Positions 1-6,085 of a stretch of DNA of 7,612 nucleotides are shown in pieces. Position numbers and translations under genes: made by a program. Position 1 is the stretch's first letter, and every line of letters starts with the position of its first letter. The notes below the pieces were generated by a model that searched no databases, was not told the origin of the DNA, and saw only the letters and a program-made list of their open reading frames with translations. This stretch comes from Elusimicrobiota bacterium (GTDB lineage: Bacteria; Elusimicrobiota; Elusimicrobia; UBA1565; JACRDR01): the NCBI GenBank assembly GCA_016212845.1, contig JACRDR010000158.1, forward strand, positions 1 through 7,612, written 5' to 3'.

Positions 1-39
1 CGCGAAAAGCCAGGGAAACGCGAGCGCGAGCCGGTTCAT
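1..39 (-). CDS. Start of next operon gene (partial, unidentified)
   Basis: Only the first 13 codons are in the window, reading MNRLALAFPWLFA before the left edge cuts the gene. The ATG at 39-37 overlaps the TGA stop of the NapH-like gene (38-36) in an ATGA arrangement, the usual sign of translational coupling in the same operon. The fragment has one basic residue followed by a hydrophobic run, which would suit an N-terminal signal peptide or membrane anchor. An exported partner of the reductase, such as a cytochrome, a lipoprotein or an assembly factor, would fit the context, but 13 residues cannot identify it. The overlap makes the gene believable; the function is unknown. Confidence 0.55.
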   Translation of the reverse strand, partial: MNRLALAFPWLFA

Positions 40-1607
40 GCCGCCGCCTCCACGGGGGGTCGGCGGCGCGCGCGCTTGATCCGCGCCGCCCGCACGCCCA
101 CGATAAATAGCGCCGCCGCGCCGAGATAAAGCCCGAGCGAGACCCACGGAGAGCCCGGCTCGCCCACGACCATCGGAAACTTCAGGTCCGAATTGCCGTC
201 GAGGCCGGGCAGCAGGATCGCGACCTCGTAGTTCGCCACCGCCGGGTAGAGGACCCAGTATTTGTGCAGCGCCATGTCCGCGAAGCCCGCCTGCGGCTCC
301 TGGATCCGCTCGCGGAAGCCGAACGCGTAGAGCCGGTACGCCTCGAGCAGGACCTCGCCGGCGTACGGCAGGTTGGTAGCGGGGTCCGTGACGTAGACGT
401 GCATCTCCGCGCGCTCGCCCGGCCGGGGATTACCGGGATAGACGGTGAGCACGACCGAGTAGGGGCCGAGCTTTTCGCGCAGCTTGAGCACCGGCGCCTG
501 CGGAAACGCGTCGTCGTAGGCGTAGTGCGGGATGCCGATGATGTGGTGGGCGCACGCGGGGATCGCGGCGAGAAGCAGGAGCGCGGCGGCGGCCGCCGTC
601 GTCTTCGGCCGCCGCACGCGAAACGACAGCGCCTTCGTCGGACAGACGTCGACGCAGACGCCGCAGGCGTCGCACTCGGGGCCGGTGCGGTCCGTCATCG
701 GCTGAAGCTGCATCGGGCAGGCGCGGTCGCAGAGGACGCAGTCGACGCAGCCCGGCTTGGAGCGGACCAGGTCGAGCCGCTTCCACCGCGAGAGCGCCGC
801 GTACAGCGCGCCTCCCGGGCAGAGGCTCGCGCACCAGACGCCCGGCGCCGCCGCGACCTCGACGAAGACGATCGCGGCGAGCACGAGGAGCCCCGCGGAG
901 AACGCGCCCCACGGAAAGCCGAAGCGCCCGATCTCCGCGCGATCGAAAAGCACCGTAGCGAACGCGTGGCTCTCGCGGGAGAGGATCGCCGGCGGATAGA
1001 GGTAATGCAGCACCGGCAGGCCGGTGACGGCGGCGAGCGCGCCGCCCGCCGCGAGCAGGGCGTACTTGTTCCCCTTCCACAGCCGCGCCTCGCCCGGCGG
1101 CAGCTCGAGGTAGGCGAGAAGCGGGCGCAACCGGCGCGCGAGCGGCAGGAGCAGCCCCATCGGGCAAAGCCAGCCGCAGTAGACGCGCCCAAGCAGGAGC
1201 GTCCCCGCCAGCGGCAGCGCGAGACCCAGGAGCAGCGCCGTCCTTACGCTCCGGGAAGCGAGCGCGCTCTCGAGGCCGGCCAAAAGATCGGTGAGCGAGA
1301 CGCCCAGGATCCGGGCCGACCAGGCCGGCGAGCCCACGAGCTGGCGCGCGCGCCACAGCATCCTCTTGCGCGGCCTCCGGCCGGCCACGCCGGCTTCCTC
1401 CATCGGCAGGCCGGCGCGCAGGACGGCGTCCGTCGCGCGCAGGGCGGTCCCGGCGACGCTCCACGACCAGCGGTCGAGCACCTTTTCCGTCTGCCGGGCC
1501 CAGAGGTAGTGGCTGTAGCGCGCGACCAGCGGGAAGAACACGATCGACGCGAGCACGAGAAGCTGCGTCGCGCGCCGCCACGGCCAAATCAGTCGGGGCT
1601 CACGCAT
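36..1607 (-). CDS. napH: NapH-type membrane polyferredoxin with fused C-terminal YtkA-like domain
   Basis: A 523-residue integral membrane iron-sulfur protein. Proteins of this family take electrons from (mena)quinol and pass them to NapG-type ferredoxins for a periplasmic reductase. The sequence has an N-terminal membrane segment (about 13-30), then hydrophobic segments near 122-140, 182-200, 235-255 and 336-351. Two CxxxCP motifs (C144/C148 and C259/C263) are characteristic of NapH/NosR-type proteins. Two [4Fe-4S] ferredoxin motifs follow (C287, C290, C293, C297 and C312, C315, C318, C322). Classical NapH, under about 300 residues, ends soon after these clusters. Here about 135 more residues follow (353-487), beginning with AHHIIGIPHYAY and resembling a beta-rich YtkA-like domain, then a last membrane helix (488-505) and a basic tail. 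A lipobox-like LAAIPAC precedes the double histidine, as if a lipoprotein gene had been fused on. The ATG lies inside the end of the upstream NapG-like gene (8-base overlap), and the TGA overlaps the next gene. The NapH core is secure; the added domain's role is unknown. Confidence 0.9.
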   Translation of the reverse strand: MREPRLIWPWRRATQLLVLASIVFFPLVARYSHYLWARQTEKVLDRWSWSVAGTALRATDAVLRAGLPMEEAGVAGRRPRKRMLWRARQLVGSPAWSARILGVSLTDLLAGLESALASRSVRTALLLGLALPLAGTLLLGRVYCGWLCPMGLLLPLARRLRPLLAYLELPPGEARLWKGNKYALLAAGGALAAVTGLPVLHYLYPPAILSRESHAFATVLFDRAEIGRFGFPWGAFSAGLLVLAAIVFVEVAAAPGVWCASLCPGGALYAALSRWKRLDLVRSKPGCVDCVLCDRACPMQLQPMTDRTGPECDACGVCVDVCPTKALSFRVRRPKTTAAAAALLLLAAIPACAHHIIGIPHYAYDDAFPQAPVLKLREKLGPYSVVLTVYPGNPRPGERAEMHVYVTDPATNLPYAGEVLLEAYRLYAFGFRERIQEPQAGFADMALHKYWVLYPAVANYEVAILLPGLDGNSDLKFPMVVGEPGSPWVSLGLYLGAAALFIVGVRAARIKRARRRPPVEAAA

Positions 1608-2214
1608 CCCAGCGCCTCTCGCTGCGCACCCGGATGGCGCGGCCGTCCTTCGGATCGCGGACGATGCACGCTTCCTCGCAGAGCCCGCAGCCCGCGCAGC
1701 TCTCGACGTGCACCTCGGGCGCGTTGCGCGAGCCCTGGGTGATCGCCTTCCCCTTCAACGGACAGATCGTGAAGCAGGCGCCGCACACGCCCGTGCCGTT
1801 GTGGCTGACGCAGAGGCGCTTGTCGACGACCGCCGTGCCCATCCTCGCCTCCGACGGCGCGGCGAGCGGCCGGAGCGCGCCGGTCGGGCACGCGGCGCCG
1901 CATTCGAGGCAAAGGTCGCAGGCGGCCTCTTCCGGGACCAAGAACGGCGTGTGCACCGAACGGCCGAGGGACGCCGGCGCGTAGCGGATCGCGTTCGTCT
2001 CGCAGACCTCCGCGCACCGCTGGCAGCGGATGCACCGGGCGAGGAACTCGGGCTCCCCCAGGGCGCCGGGCGGCCGCAGGAGGCCGCGGCGGATGAGGTC
2101 CGGAGAGAGCCACGCGGGCGGCGCGTCCGCGACGGCGGCAAACGTCGCGAGCGCCGCGCCGCAGCCCGCCGTGCGCGCGAGGAATTGCCGCCGCGTCAGC
2201 CGGAAGTCACGCAT
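1600..2214 (-). CDS. napG: NapG-like Tat-exported ferredoxin, second copy
   Basis: A 204-residue periplasmic ferredoxin that probably relays electrons between the NapH-type membrane protein and the NapA-like subunit. It starts with a Tat signal: RR at 8-9 within LTRRQFLA, then a small-residue hydrophobic stretch to about residue 30. Four [4Fe-4S] cysteine sets follow: C61/64/67/71, C99/102/105/109, C135/144/147/151 and C173/176/179/183. This is the cluster number expected of NapG. It is clearly related to the gene just upstream; both carry RPPGAL followed by EFL, then a cysteine set that begins RCIRC. The start codon is inside the last codons of that gene (8-base overlap), and its own stop overlaps the NapH-like start by 8 bases. 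Unlike the first copy, its second cluster has regular CxxCxxC spacing. It could be called a generic four-cluster ferredoxin; NapG is preferred because of the Tat leader and its place before NapH. Confidence 0.88.
   Translation of the reverse strand: MRDFRLTRRQFLARTAGCGAALATFAAVADAPPAWLSPDLIRRGLLRPPGALGEPEFLARCIRCQRCAEVCETNAIRYAPASLGRSVHTPFLVPEEAACDLCLECGAACPTGALRPLAAPSEARMGTAVVDKRLCVSHNGTGVCGACFTICPLKGKAITQGSRNAPEVHVESCAGCGLCEEACIVRDPKDGRAIRVRSERRWDA
2023..2050. repeat. Copy 1 of a dispersed 28-bp repeat inside the second napG-like gene
   Basis: This stretch matches 2660-2687 at 26 of 28 bases, in direct orientation. On the minus strand it encodes the first-cluster region (EFLARCIRCQRC) of the second NapG-like protein. 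It is DNA-level evidence that the two ferredoxin genes arose by tandem duplication or gene conversion, not a mobile repeat. Confidence 0.75.
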
Positions 2215-2824
2215 CGGCGGTCACCGTGATCGCCTGCGGATAGCGGATGCAGGCCCGCTCGCACAGGCCGCAGCCCACGCACGCGTCGGGGTCGAGGATC
2301 GGCGTCTCGTGCGGGCCGGTCTTGAGCGCCGTCCCCTGCAGGGGGCACGCCCGGATGCAGACGCCGCAGCAGCGGTGGTTGAAGGAGTAGCAAAGGTCCT
2401 TGTCGATTCGCGCCTTGCCCATGCTCACGCGCGACGCCGCCTCCGAGCGCAGGATCTTCGTGAGGGCTCCGGTCGGGCACGCCTCGGTGCAGCGCAGGTA
2501 CTCGCCGTCGACCTTCTGGCAGAGGTTGCACGCCTGCTGACGCGGGAAGATCACGGGAGTCGAGTCCTCGCCGGGCCCGGGGACCATCGAGAACTTCGCG
2601 CCGTTGGCCTTCGTGAACATCTGGATCGCCTGGTTCGGGCAGGCGTCGGAGCACCGGCCGCAGCGGATGCACCGGGACAGGAACTCGTCTTTCTCGAGCG
2701 CGCCGGGGGGCCGGATCGCGGACGCCTCGGCCGCAGCGGGGCGAAGCATCGCCCCGCCGACGGCCAGCGCCGCTCCCGCGGCGGCCGCGTTCTTGAGAAG
2801 CTCCCGGCGGCTCAGCTCCTCCAT
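2207..2824 (-). CDS. napG: NapG-like Tat-exported ferredoxin, first copy
   Basis: A 205-residue four-cluster ferredoxin, probably periplasmic and an electron donor to the NapA-like enzyme encoded just upstream. The Tat leader shows RR at 6-7 in LSRRELLK, an alanine/glycine-rich stretch (14-26) and a likely signal-peptidase site near AAA-EA (about 31-33). The four cysteine sets are C52/55/58/62; C99/102/112/116, with a wider nine-residue gap as in many NapG/DmsB-type clusters; C145/153/156/160, with an additional C152; and C182/185/188/192. It starts 6 bases after the NapA-like stop. A GAGGA ribosome-binding motif (2828-2832) overlaps that stop and lies 3 bases from the ATG. Its stop lies within the start of the second NapG-like gene. 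The family call is firm. Which copy faces the catalytic subunit is inferred from gene order only. Confidence 0.88.
   Translation of the reverse strand: MEELSRRELLKNAAAAGAALAVGGAMLRPAAAEASAIRPPGALEKDEFLSRCIRCGRCSDACPNQAIQMFTKANGAKFSMVPGPGEDSTPVIFPRQQACNLCQKVDGEYLRCTEACPTGALTKILRSEAASRVSMGKARIDKDLCYSFNHRCCGVCIRACPLQGTALKTGPHETPILDPDACVGCGLCERACIRYPQAITVTADA
2660..2687. repeat. Copy 2 of the 28-bp repeat inside the first napG-like gene
   Basis: This is the partner of 2023-2050, differing only at two adjacent bases. On the minus strand it encodes EFLSRCIRCGRC of the first NapG-like protein. The similarity continues less strictly into the RPPGAL codons on its right (plus coordinates). Confidence 0.75.
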
Positions 2825-2830
2825 CGGTCC

Positions 2831-5602
2831 TCAGGCTATCCGCTCCAGCCGCATCGCGATCTTCTTGTAGTCCGCCTGCCCCGAGACCGGATCCCACGCG
2901 CGATGGCTCACGGCGTTGACGAGCCAGCGGTTCTTCGCGGGATCCGAGCTGTCGGCGACGGACAGGTTCCACGGGCTGAACATGTAGCCGGGCGGGACCT
3001 GCGTGCGGGCGGGCTTCACCTGCGAGTCGGTGCCGACGGACACGCGAGCCTCGTAGCTGCCCCGGCGCGTCACGACCCGGACCCGCTCCCCGTCCTCGAG
3101 GCCCCAGCGCTTCGAGTCGTCCTCGCTGACTTCGATGTACTGCTCGGGCACGAGCTTCCGGGTGGTGGGGCCCTGCACGGTCTTGGCGGTGTGGAAGTGC
3201 TCGTAGACGATGCCGAGGCCGAGCCAGAAAGGATATTTGTTCTCCTTCGCGGCGTCCTCGAGCGTCTTCGCCGGATCGTCGAAGAAGTCGAGGTCCGGGA
3301 TCTCCGGCGGCAGCGCGTTGTCGCGCGCCTTAATGAGCAAGTCCATGTTGTCGGTCAGAAAGGGCTGCTTTTCCGCCGCCTCGAGCACTTCCTTATTAGT
3401 GGCTCCCGCGCGGACCTTGAGGCCGATCTCCTCCCCGAAGGCCATGAGCTTGCCGCAGGTCTCCTTGAGCGAGGAGTAGTCCTGTTCGCACAGCTTGAAC
3501 TTCGCCTTGCCGCCGGCTCGAGCGAAGGCGCCGTAGGGCTTGCCGTCCCACTTCTCCTGCCCGATGTAGCGACGCGGCGTGCCGCCCTTCTTCGCCGACT
3601 CGTAGTTCGGCGCCGGCCACTGGAGCCCGCGCAGGCGGCGCAGCTGCTCGTAGAGGCCGATCCCGTCCTTCGCCTCCACCTCGAGCATGCCGGTCAGGTC
3701 AGCGTCCGAGCCCTTCGACGCCTTGATGATGTCGCGGAACACGTCCTCGGGGTCGTAGAACTTCTGGCCGTACCGGTTCTTGAGCGTCTTCTTGTACGGG
3801 AAGATCTTCTCGGCGTCCAAGCCGAGCTTCTTGGCGATGGCCTTGGACTTGTCGATCGCGAGGTCCATGTCGGGCAGCGCGTGCAGCAGCGGCTGGCCCT
3901 TCTCGTTCTTGCCGACCGAGACGCCGTCGTTGACGTAGAGCCGGCGCTCGCTTTGGATATAGACGCCTCCGGTCCACTCCCCCCACGTGATCGCCGGGAA
4001 GACGACGTCGGCGTAGAGCAGGTTCGGCGCGTGGCGGTAGATATCCTGCACGACGACGAACATCTTCGTCAGCGCGGGACGCACCAGCGTATTTAGGTCC
4101 GGCATGTGGACGTGCGTCGTGTACATCCAGAACATCGCGTCGAGGTCGCCCTTGAGCGCGCGTTCCATCATGCCGATGACCATCGGGTTCTTGTACTTGG
4201 CCGCGATGTCGAGCCGCCCCTCGGGCAAGCGCCAGCTCTTGTTCATCCACTTGCGCCAATCCTCGTTGTCGAGCCCCTTGTTGAACGGCAGGCGTCCCGT
4301 GAGGCCGCCCATCAAGCGCTCGCTCATCGCGTTCGGTTGGCCGGTCTGGGAGTGCGAGCCGCAGCCCGGCCGCCCGATGTTGCCCGTCAGGAGGTGCAGG
4401 TTGATGATCGAGATCGTGTTGTGCTGGCCGTGGATCATCTGGTTGTAGCCGATGCCCCAGAACGTCAGGACGCCGCCCTTGCCGCGCTTGCGGCCCTTGA
4501 TCGAGGCCTCGGCCCAAAGCTTCGCCACGTTCTCGATCTGCTCCACCGTCACGCGTCCGCGGTCGATCGGGCGCAGGCGCTCGACGACCTGCTGGGGCGA
4601 GTAGCGCGTCTTGATCCCCTCGACGTACTCCTTCCAGCCGTTGCAGTTCTTGTCCAGCCACTCCTCGGGCATCACCGCCTGCGGGTACTTGGTCAGGATC
4701 ACGTGCGCGATCGCGTTGAGGTACGAGATGTCGCCGTTGATCGTCTGGAAGTGGAACGAGTTGCGCGGATCCACCTCTTCGAGGCCCTGCACCGTGCCGG
4801 TGCGGCGAGGATCCGAGACCAGCGTCGCGATCCCGGAGACGCGCTTATAGTCCGCCACGCGCCAGAACAGGATCGGGTGAGCTTCCCGGGCGTTATGGCC
4901 CCAGAACGAGATGAAGTCCGCCTGCTCGATGTCGTCGTAGGAGGTCGGCGGGGCGTCGGAGCCGTAGGAATGGAAGTAGCCGGTCGCGGCCGACGTCATG
5001 CACATCCTCGCGTTCGCCTCGATGGAGTTCGAGGTGACGACGCCCTTCATGAGGACGTTCTCGATCCACTGCGCTTCCATCGTGAGCTGGCCGGAGCCGT
5101 TGAGGCCGACCGCGTTGCCCCCTTTCGCCTTGATGATCTCGGCGATCCGGGAAGCGACGAGCTCCTCCGCCTCCTCGTAGGTGGCCTCGCGGAAGACGGA
5201 CTCGTCGAAGCGGCCCTTCGACTCAGAGACGTGGCCGCGCAGCGGATCGCTCATGTCCTTGCGGATGAGGACGCGCTCGAGGCGGTCCCGGTAGATCGGT
5301 TCCTGCGCGTTCAAGCCTTTGATGCACTGCACGCCCTTGTTCGTCGGGTGCAGCCGGTCCGGCACCATGCCGACGATCTGGTCGCCCTCGACCTGGATCA
5401 GCGTGCCGCAGCCGACGCCGCAGTACGGGCATTGCGCCTGGAGCTCCCGCCGGAACTTGGAGCCCATGCCGCCCGCCGCTTCCTGGGCGGTCACGAGTTC
5501 GCTCCCCATGAGCTGCGCGGCTCCCGCGGCGGCCGCCGCGGTCCCTCCGGCTTTCAAGAAATCGCGGCGCGAAAGCCCCTTCGCGTCTTGCTCGTCCTTC
5601 AT
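2831..5602 (-). CDS. napA: NapA-like periplasmic molybdopterin oxidoreductase (probable nitrate reductase)
   Basis: A 923-residue catalytic subunit of the DMSO-reductase superfamily, exported folded by Tat (RR at 12-13 in LSRRDFLKAGG). It binds one [4Fe-4S] cluster through CPYCGVGC (C58, C61, C65) and C93 of QCIKG; K95 is the conserved lysine between cluster and cofactor. The expected molybdenum ligand is C201 in NARMCM, preceded by GSGQ (169-172). Cys plus Met here is the nitrate reductase pattern, unlike the Cys/Sec-His of formate dehydrogenases. YDDI (222-225), TGQPNAM (420-426), SERR (551-554), YPFWL (790-794) and the C-terminal molybdopterin-binding domain also fit. The length exceeds the 755-830 of many NapA proteins but matches long forms of about 920 residues such as those of Epsilonproteobacteria. 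Some residues differ from NapA: the usual TNP reads TTH (495-497), and about 85 residues (705-788) are added before YPFWL. The start is set by the Tat motif, a strong GGAGGA site and an ATGA overlap with the regulator gene. Nitrate is the likeliest substrate; another oxyanion is possible. Confidence 0.88.
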   Translation of the reverse strand: MKDEQDAKGLSRRDFLKAGGTAAAAAGAAQLMGSELVTAQEAAGGMGSKFRRELQAQCPYCGVGCGTLIQVEGDQIVGMVPDRLHPTNKGVQCIKGLNAQEPIYRDRLERVLIRKDMSDPLRGHVSESKGRFDESVFREATYEEAEELVASRIAEIIKAKGGNAVGLNGSGQLTMEAQWIENVLMKGVVTSNSIEANARMCMTSAATGYFHSYGSDAPPTSYDDIEQADFISFWGHNAREAHPILFWRVADYKRVSGIATLVSDPRRTGTVQGLEEVDPRNSFHFQTINGDISYLNAIAHVILTKYPQAVMPEEWLDKNCNGWKEYVEGIKTRYSPQQVVERLRPIDRGRVTVEQIENVAKLWAEASIKGRKRGKGGVLTFWGIGYNQMIHGQHNTISIINLHLLTGNIGRPGCGSHSQTGQPNAMSERLMGGLTGRLPFNKGLDNEDWRKWMNKSWRLPEGRLDIAAKYKNPMVIGMMERALKGDLDAMFWMYTTHVHMPDLNTLVRPALTKMFVVVQDIYRHAPNLLYADVVFPAITWGEWTGGVYIQSERRLYVNDGVSVGKNEKGQPLLHALPDMDLAIDKSKAIAKKLGLDAEKIFPYKKTLKNRYGQKFYDPEDVFRDIIKASKGSDADLTGMLEVEAKDGIGLYEQLRRLRGLQWPAPNYESAKKGGTPRRYIGQEKWDGKPYGAFARAGGKAKFKLCEQDYSSLKETCGKLMAFGEEIGLKVRAGATNKEVLEAAEKQPFLTDNMDLLIKARDNALPPEIPDLDFFDDPAKTLEDAAKENKYPFWLGLGIVYEHFHTAKTVQGPTTRKLVPEQYIEVSEDDSKRWGLEDGERVRVVTRRGSYEARVSVGTDSQVKPARTQVPPGYMFSPWNLSVADSSDPAKNRWLVNAVSHRAWDPVSGQADYKKIAMRLERIA

Positions 5603-6012
5603 CGCTCCTCCGTTGCGGCCAGTTCGCTCAGCTTCGTCCGGTTCAGCATGTCCCAAAGATCGTCCTGGCAGGCGCGCACCACCGGATGCAGCACGCACGG
5701 CCGGTCCGGATCGCACTTCCGCGCCGCCGCGAGGCACTGTCCGCGGTCGTGAGATCCGTCGCCGCCCGCCTCCACCACGTCGGCCAAAGTGATGCGAGTC
5801 GGCTGCGTCCGCAGGCGATAGCCGCCCAGCGGGCCGCGGCAGCTGTCCAAGAGCCCCTTCCGGGCCATGCGCTGGAGTATCGTCGCGAGGAACGAGCGCG
5901 GCATCCCGGTGGAGGCGGCGACGCGGCCGACCAGGCAGTACGCCCCGTGCGGCTGGGTGGCGAGGTGCGCGGCGGCGGCGAGGGAGTAGCGCGTGGTGAG
6001 AGGCAGTCTCAA
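5599..6012 (-). CDS. Rrf2-family transcriptional regulator, probable Fe-S sensor
   Basis: A small winged-helix regulator of the Rrf2 family (relatives include NsrR, IscR and RirA), which sense nitric oxide, Fe-S status or redox state. From the TTG start at 6012 it has 137 residues beginning MRLPLTTRYSLAAAAHLA, which lines up with the usual Rrf2 opening (M-basic-L, Tyr at position 9). The family wing motif appears as SCRGPLGGYRL (57-67). The cysteines C93, C100 and C106 are placed like the three cluster ligands of IscR/NsrR. Other starts in the same frame are GTG at 6033, with a weak AGGA 3 bases upstream, and ATG at 6087, which gives 162 residues. Codons upstream of 6012 have clearly lower third-position GC than the gene body, so I prefer the short form, although TTG has no good ribosome-binding site. 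The stop overlaps the NapA-like start (ATGA), making it the first gene of the operon. A role as nitrate/NO- or oxygen-responsive regulator of the operon is inferred. Confidence 0.85.
   Translation of the reverse strand: MRLPLTTRYSLAAAAHLATQPHGAYCLVGRVAASTGMPRSFLATILQRMARKGLLDSCRGPLGGYRLRTQPTRITLADVVEAGGDGSHDRGQCLAAARKCDPDRPCVLHPVVRACQDDLWDMLNRTKLSELAATEER
5606..5611 (-). promoter_or_regulatory. Ribosome-binding site of the napA-like gene
   Basis: On the minus strand the sequence reads GGAGGA, a near-perfect Shine-Dalgarno match, 3 bases before the ATG at 5602. It lies inside the last codons of the Rrf2 gene. It fixes the start of the NapA-like protein at the Tat leader and argues against the longer open frame that continues upstream to 6052. 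Confidence 0.8.
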
Positions 6013-6021
6013 GATGTCGGG

Positions 6022-6043
6022 TTTCGGACTCACCAGTCCTAAA
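6022..6043. promoter_or_regulatory. Candidate operator: 22-bp imperfect palindrome in the divergent region
   Basis: The plus strand shows TTT-C-GGACT, then CACC, then AGTCC-T-AAA. The two 9-base arms pair at 8 of 9 positions, including a perfect inner GGACT/AGTCC. Rrf2-family dimers bind palindromes of about this size, and IscR sites contain GACT...AGTC cores, though with a wider spacer than the 4 bases here. It lies 10-31 bases upstream of the preferred Rrf2 start and about 43 bases upstream of the ATG of the divergent gene, so one site could control both. I see no convincing -35/-10 pair on either strand of the 73-base region around it. The palindrome is seen directly; binding by Rrf2 is inferred. 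Confidence 0.5.
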
Positions 6044-6085
6044 TCGACGCAACAGCTTTGCCGATTCCTGACCGGTTTTCTCTTC

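Noticed and set aside
264..1742. Plus-strand open frame of 492 codons
   Set aside because: It is antisense to the NapH-like gene, rich in Arg, Glu and Ala, and without a recognisable family.
2030..4096. Long plus-strand open frame of 688 codons
   Set aside because: It lies opposite the NapG- and NapA-like genes; its product is Arg/Ala/Leu/Val-rich with no recognisable domain. Long antisense frames are expected at this GC content.
2831..5602. Identification as formate dehydrogenase or assimilatory NasA
   Set aside because: CPYCGVGCG alone would allow it, but the ligand region is Cys-Met, not Cys/Sec-His. The Tat leader and NapGH-type partners point to a periplasmic respiratory enzyme.
4106..5752. 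Long plus-strand open frame of 548 codons
   Set aside because: It is antisense to the NapA-like and Rrf2 genes, with a repetitive Arg/Val/Asp/Leu composition and no motif; a high-GC shadow.
5603..6052. Extension of the NapA-like frame upstream by 150 residues
   Set aside because: The added residues are arginine/proline/glycine-rich low-complexity sequence in another frame of the Rrf2 gene. A strong ribosome-binding site and the Tat motif place the start at 5602.
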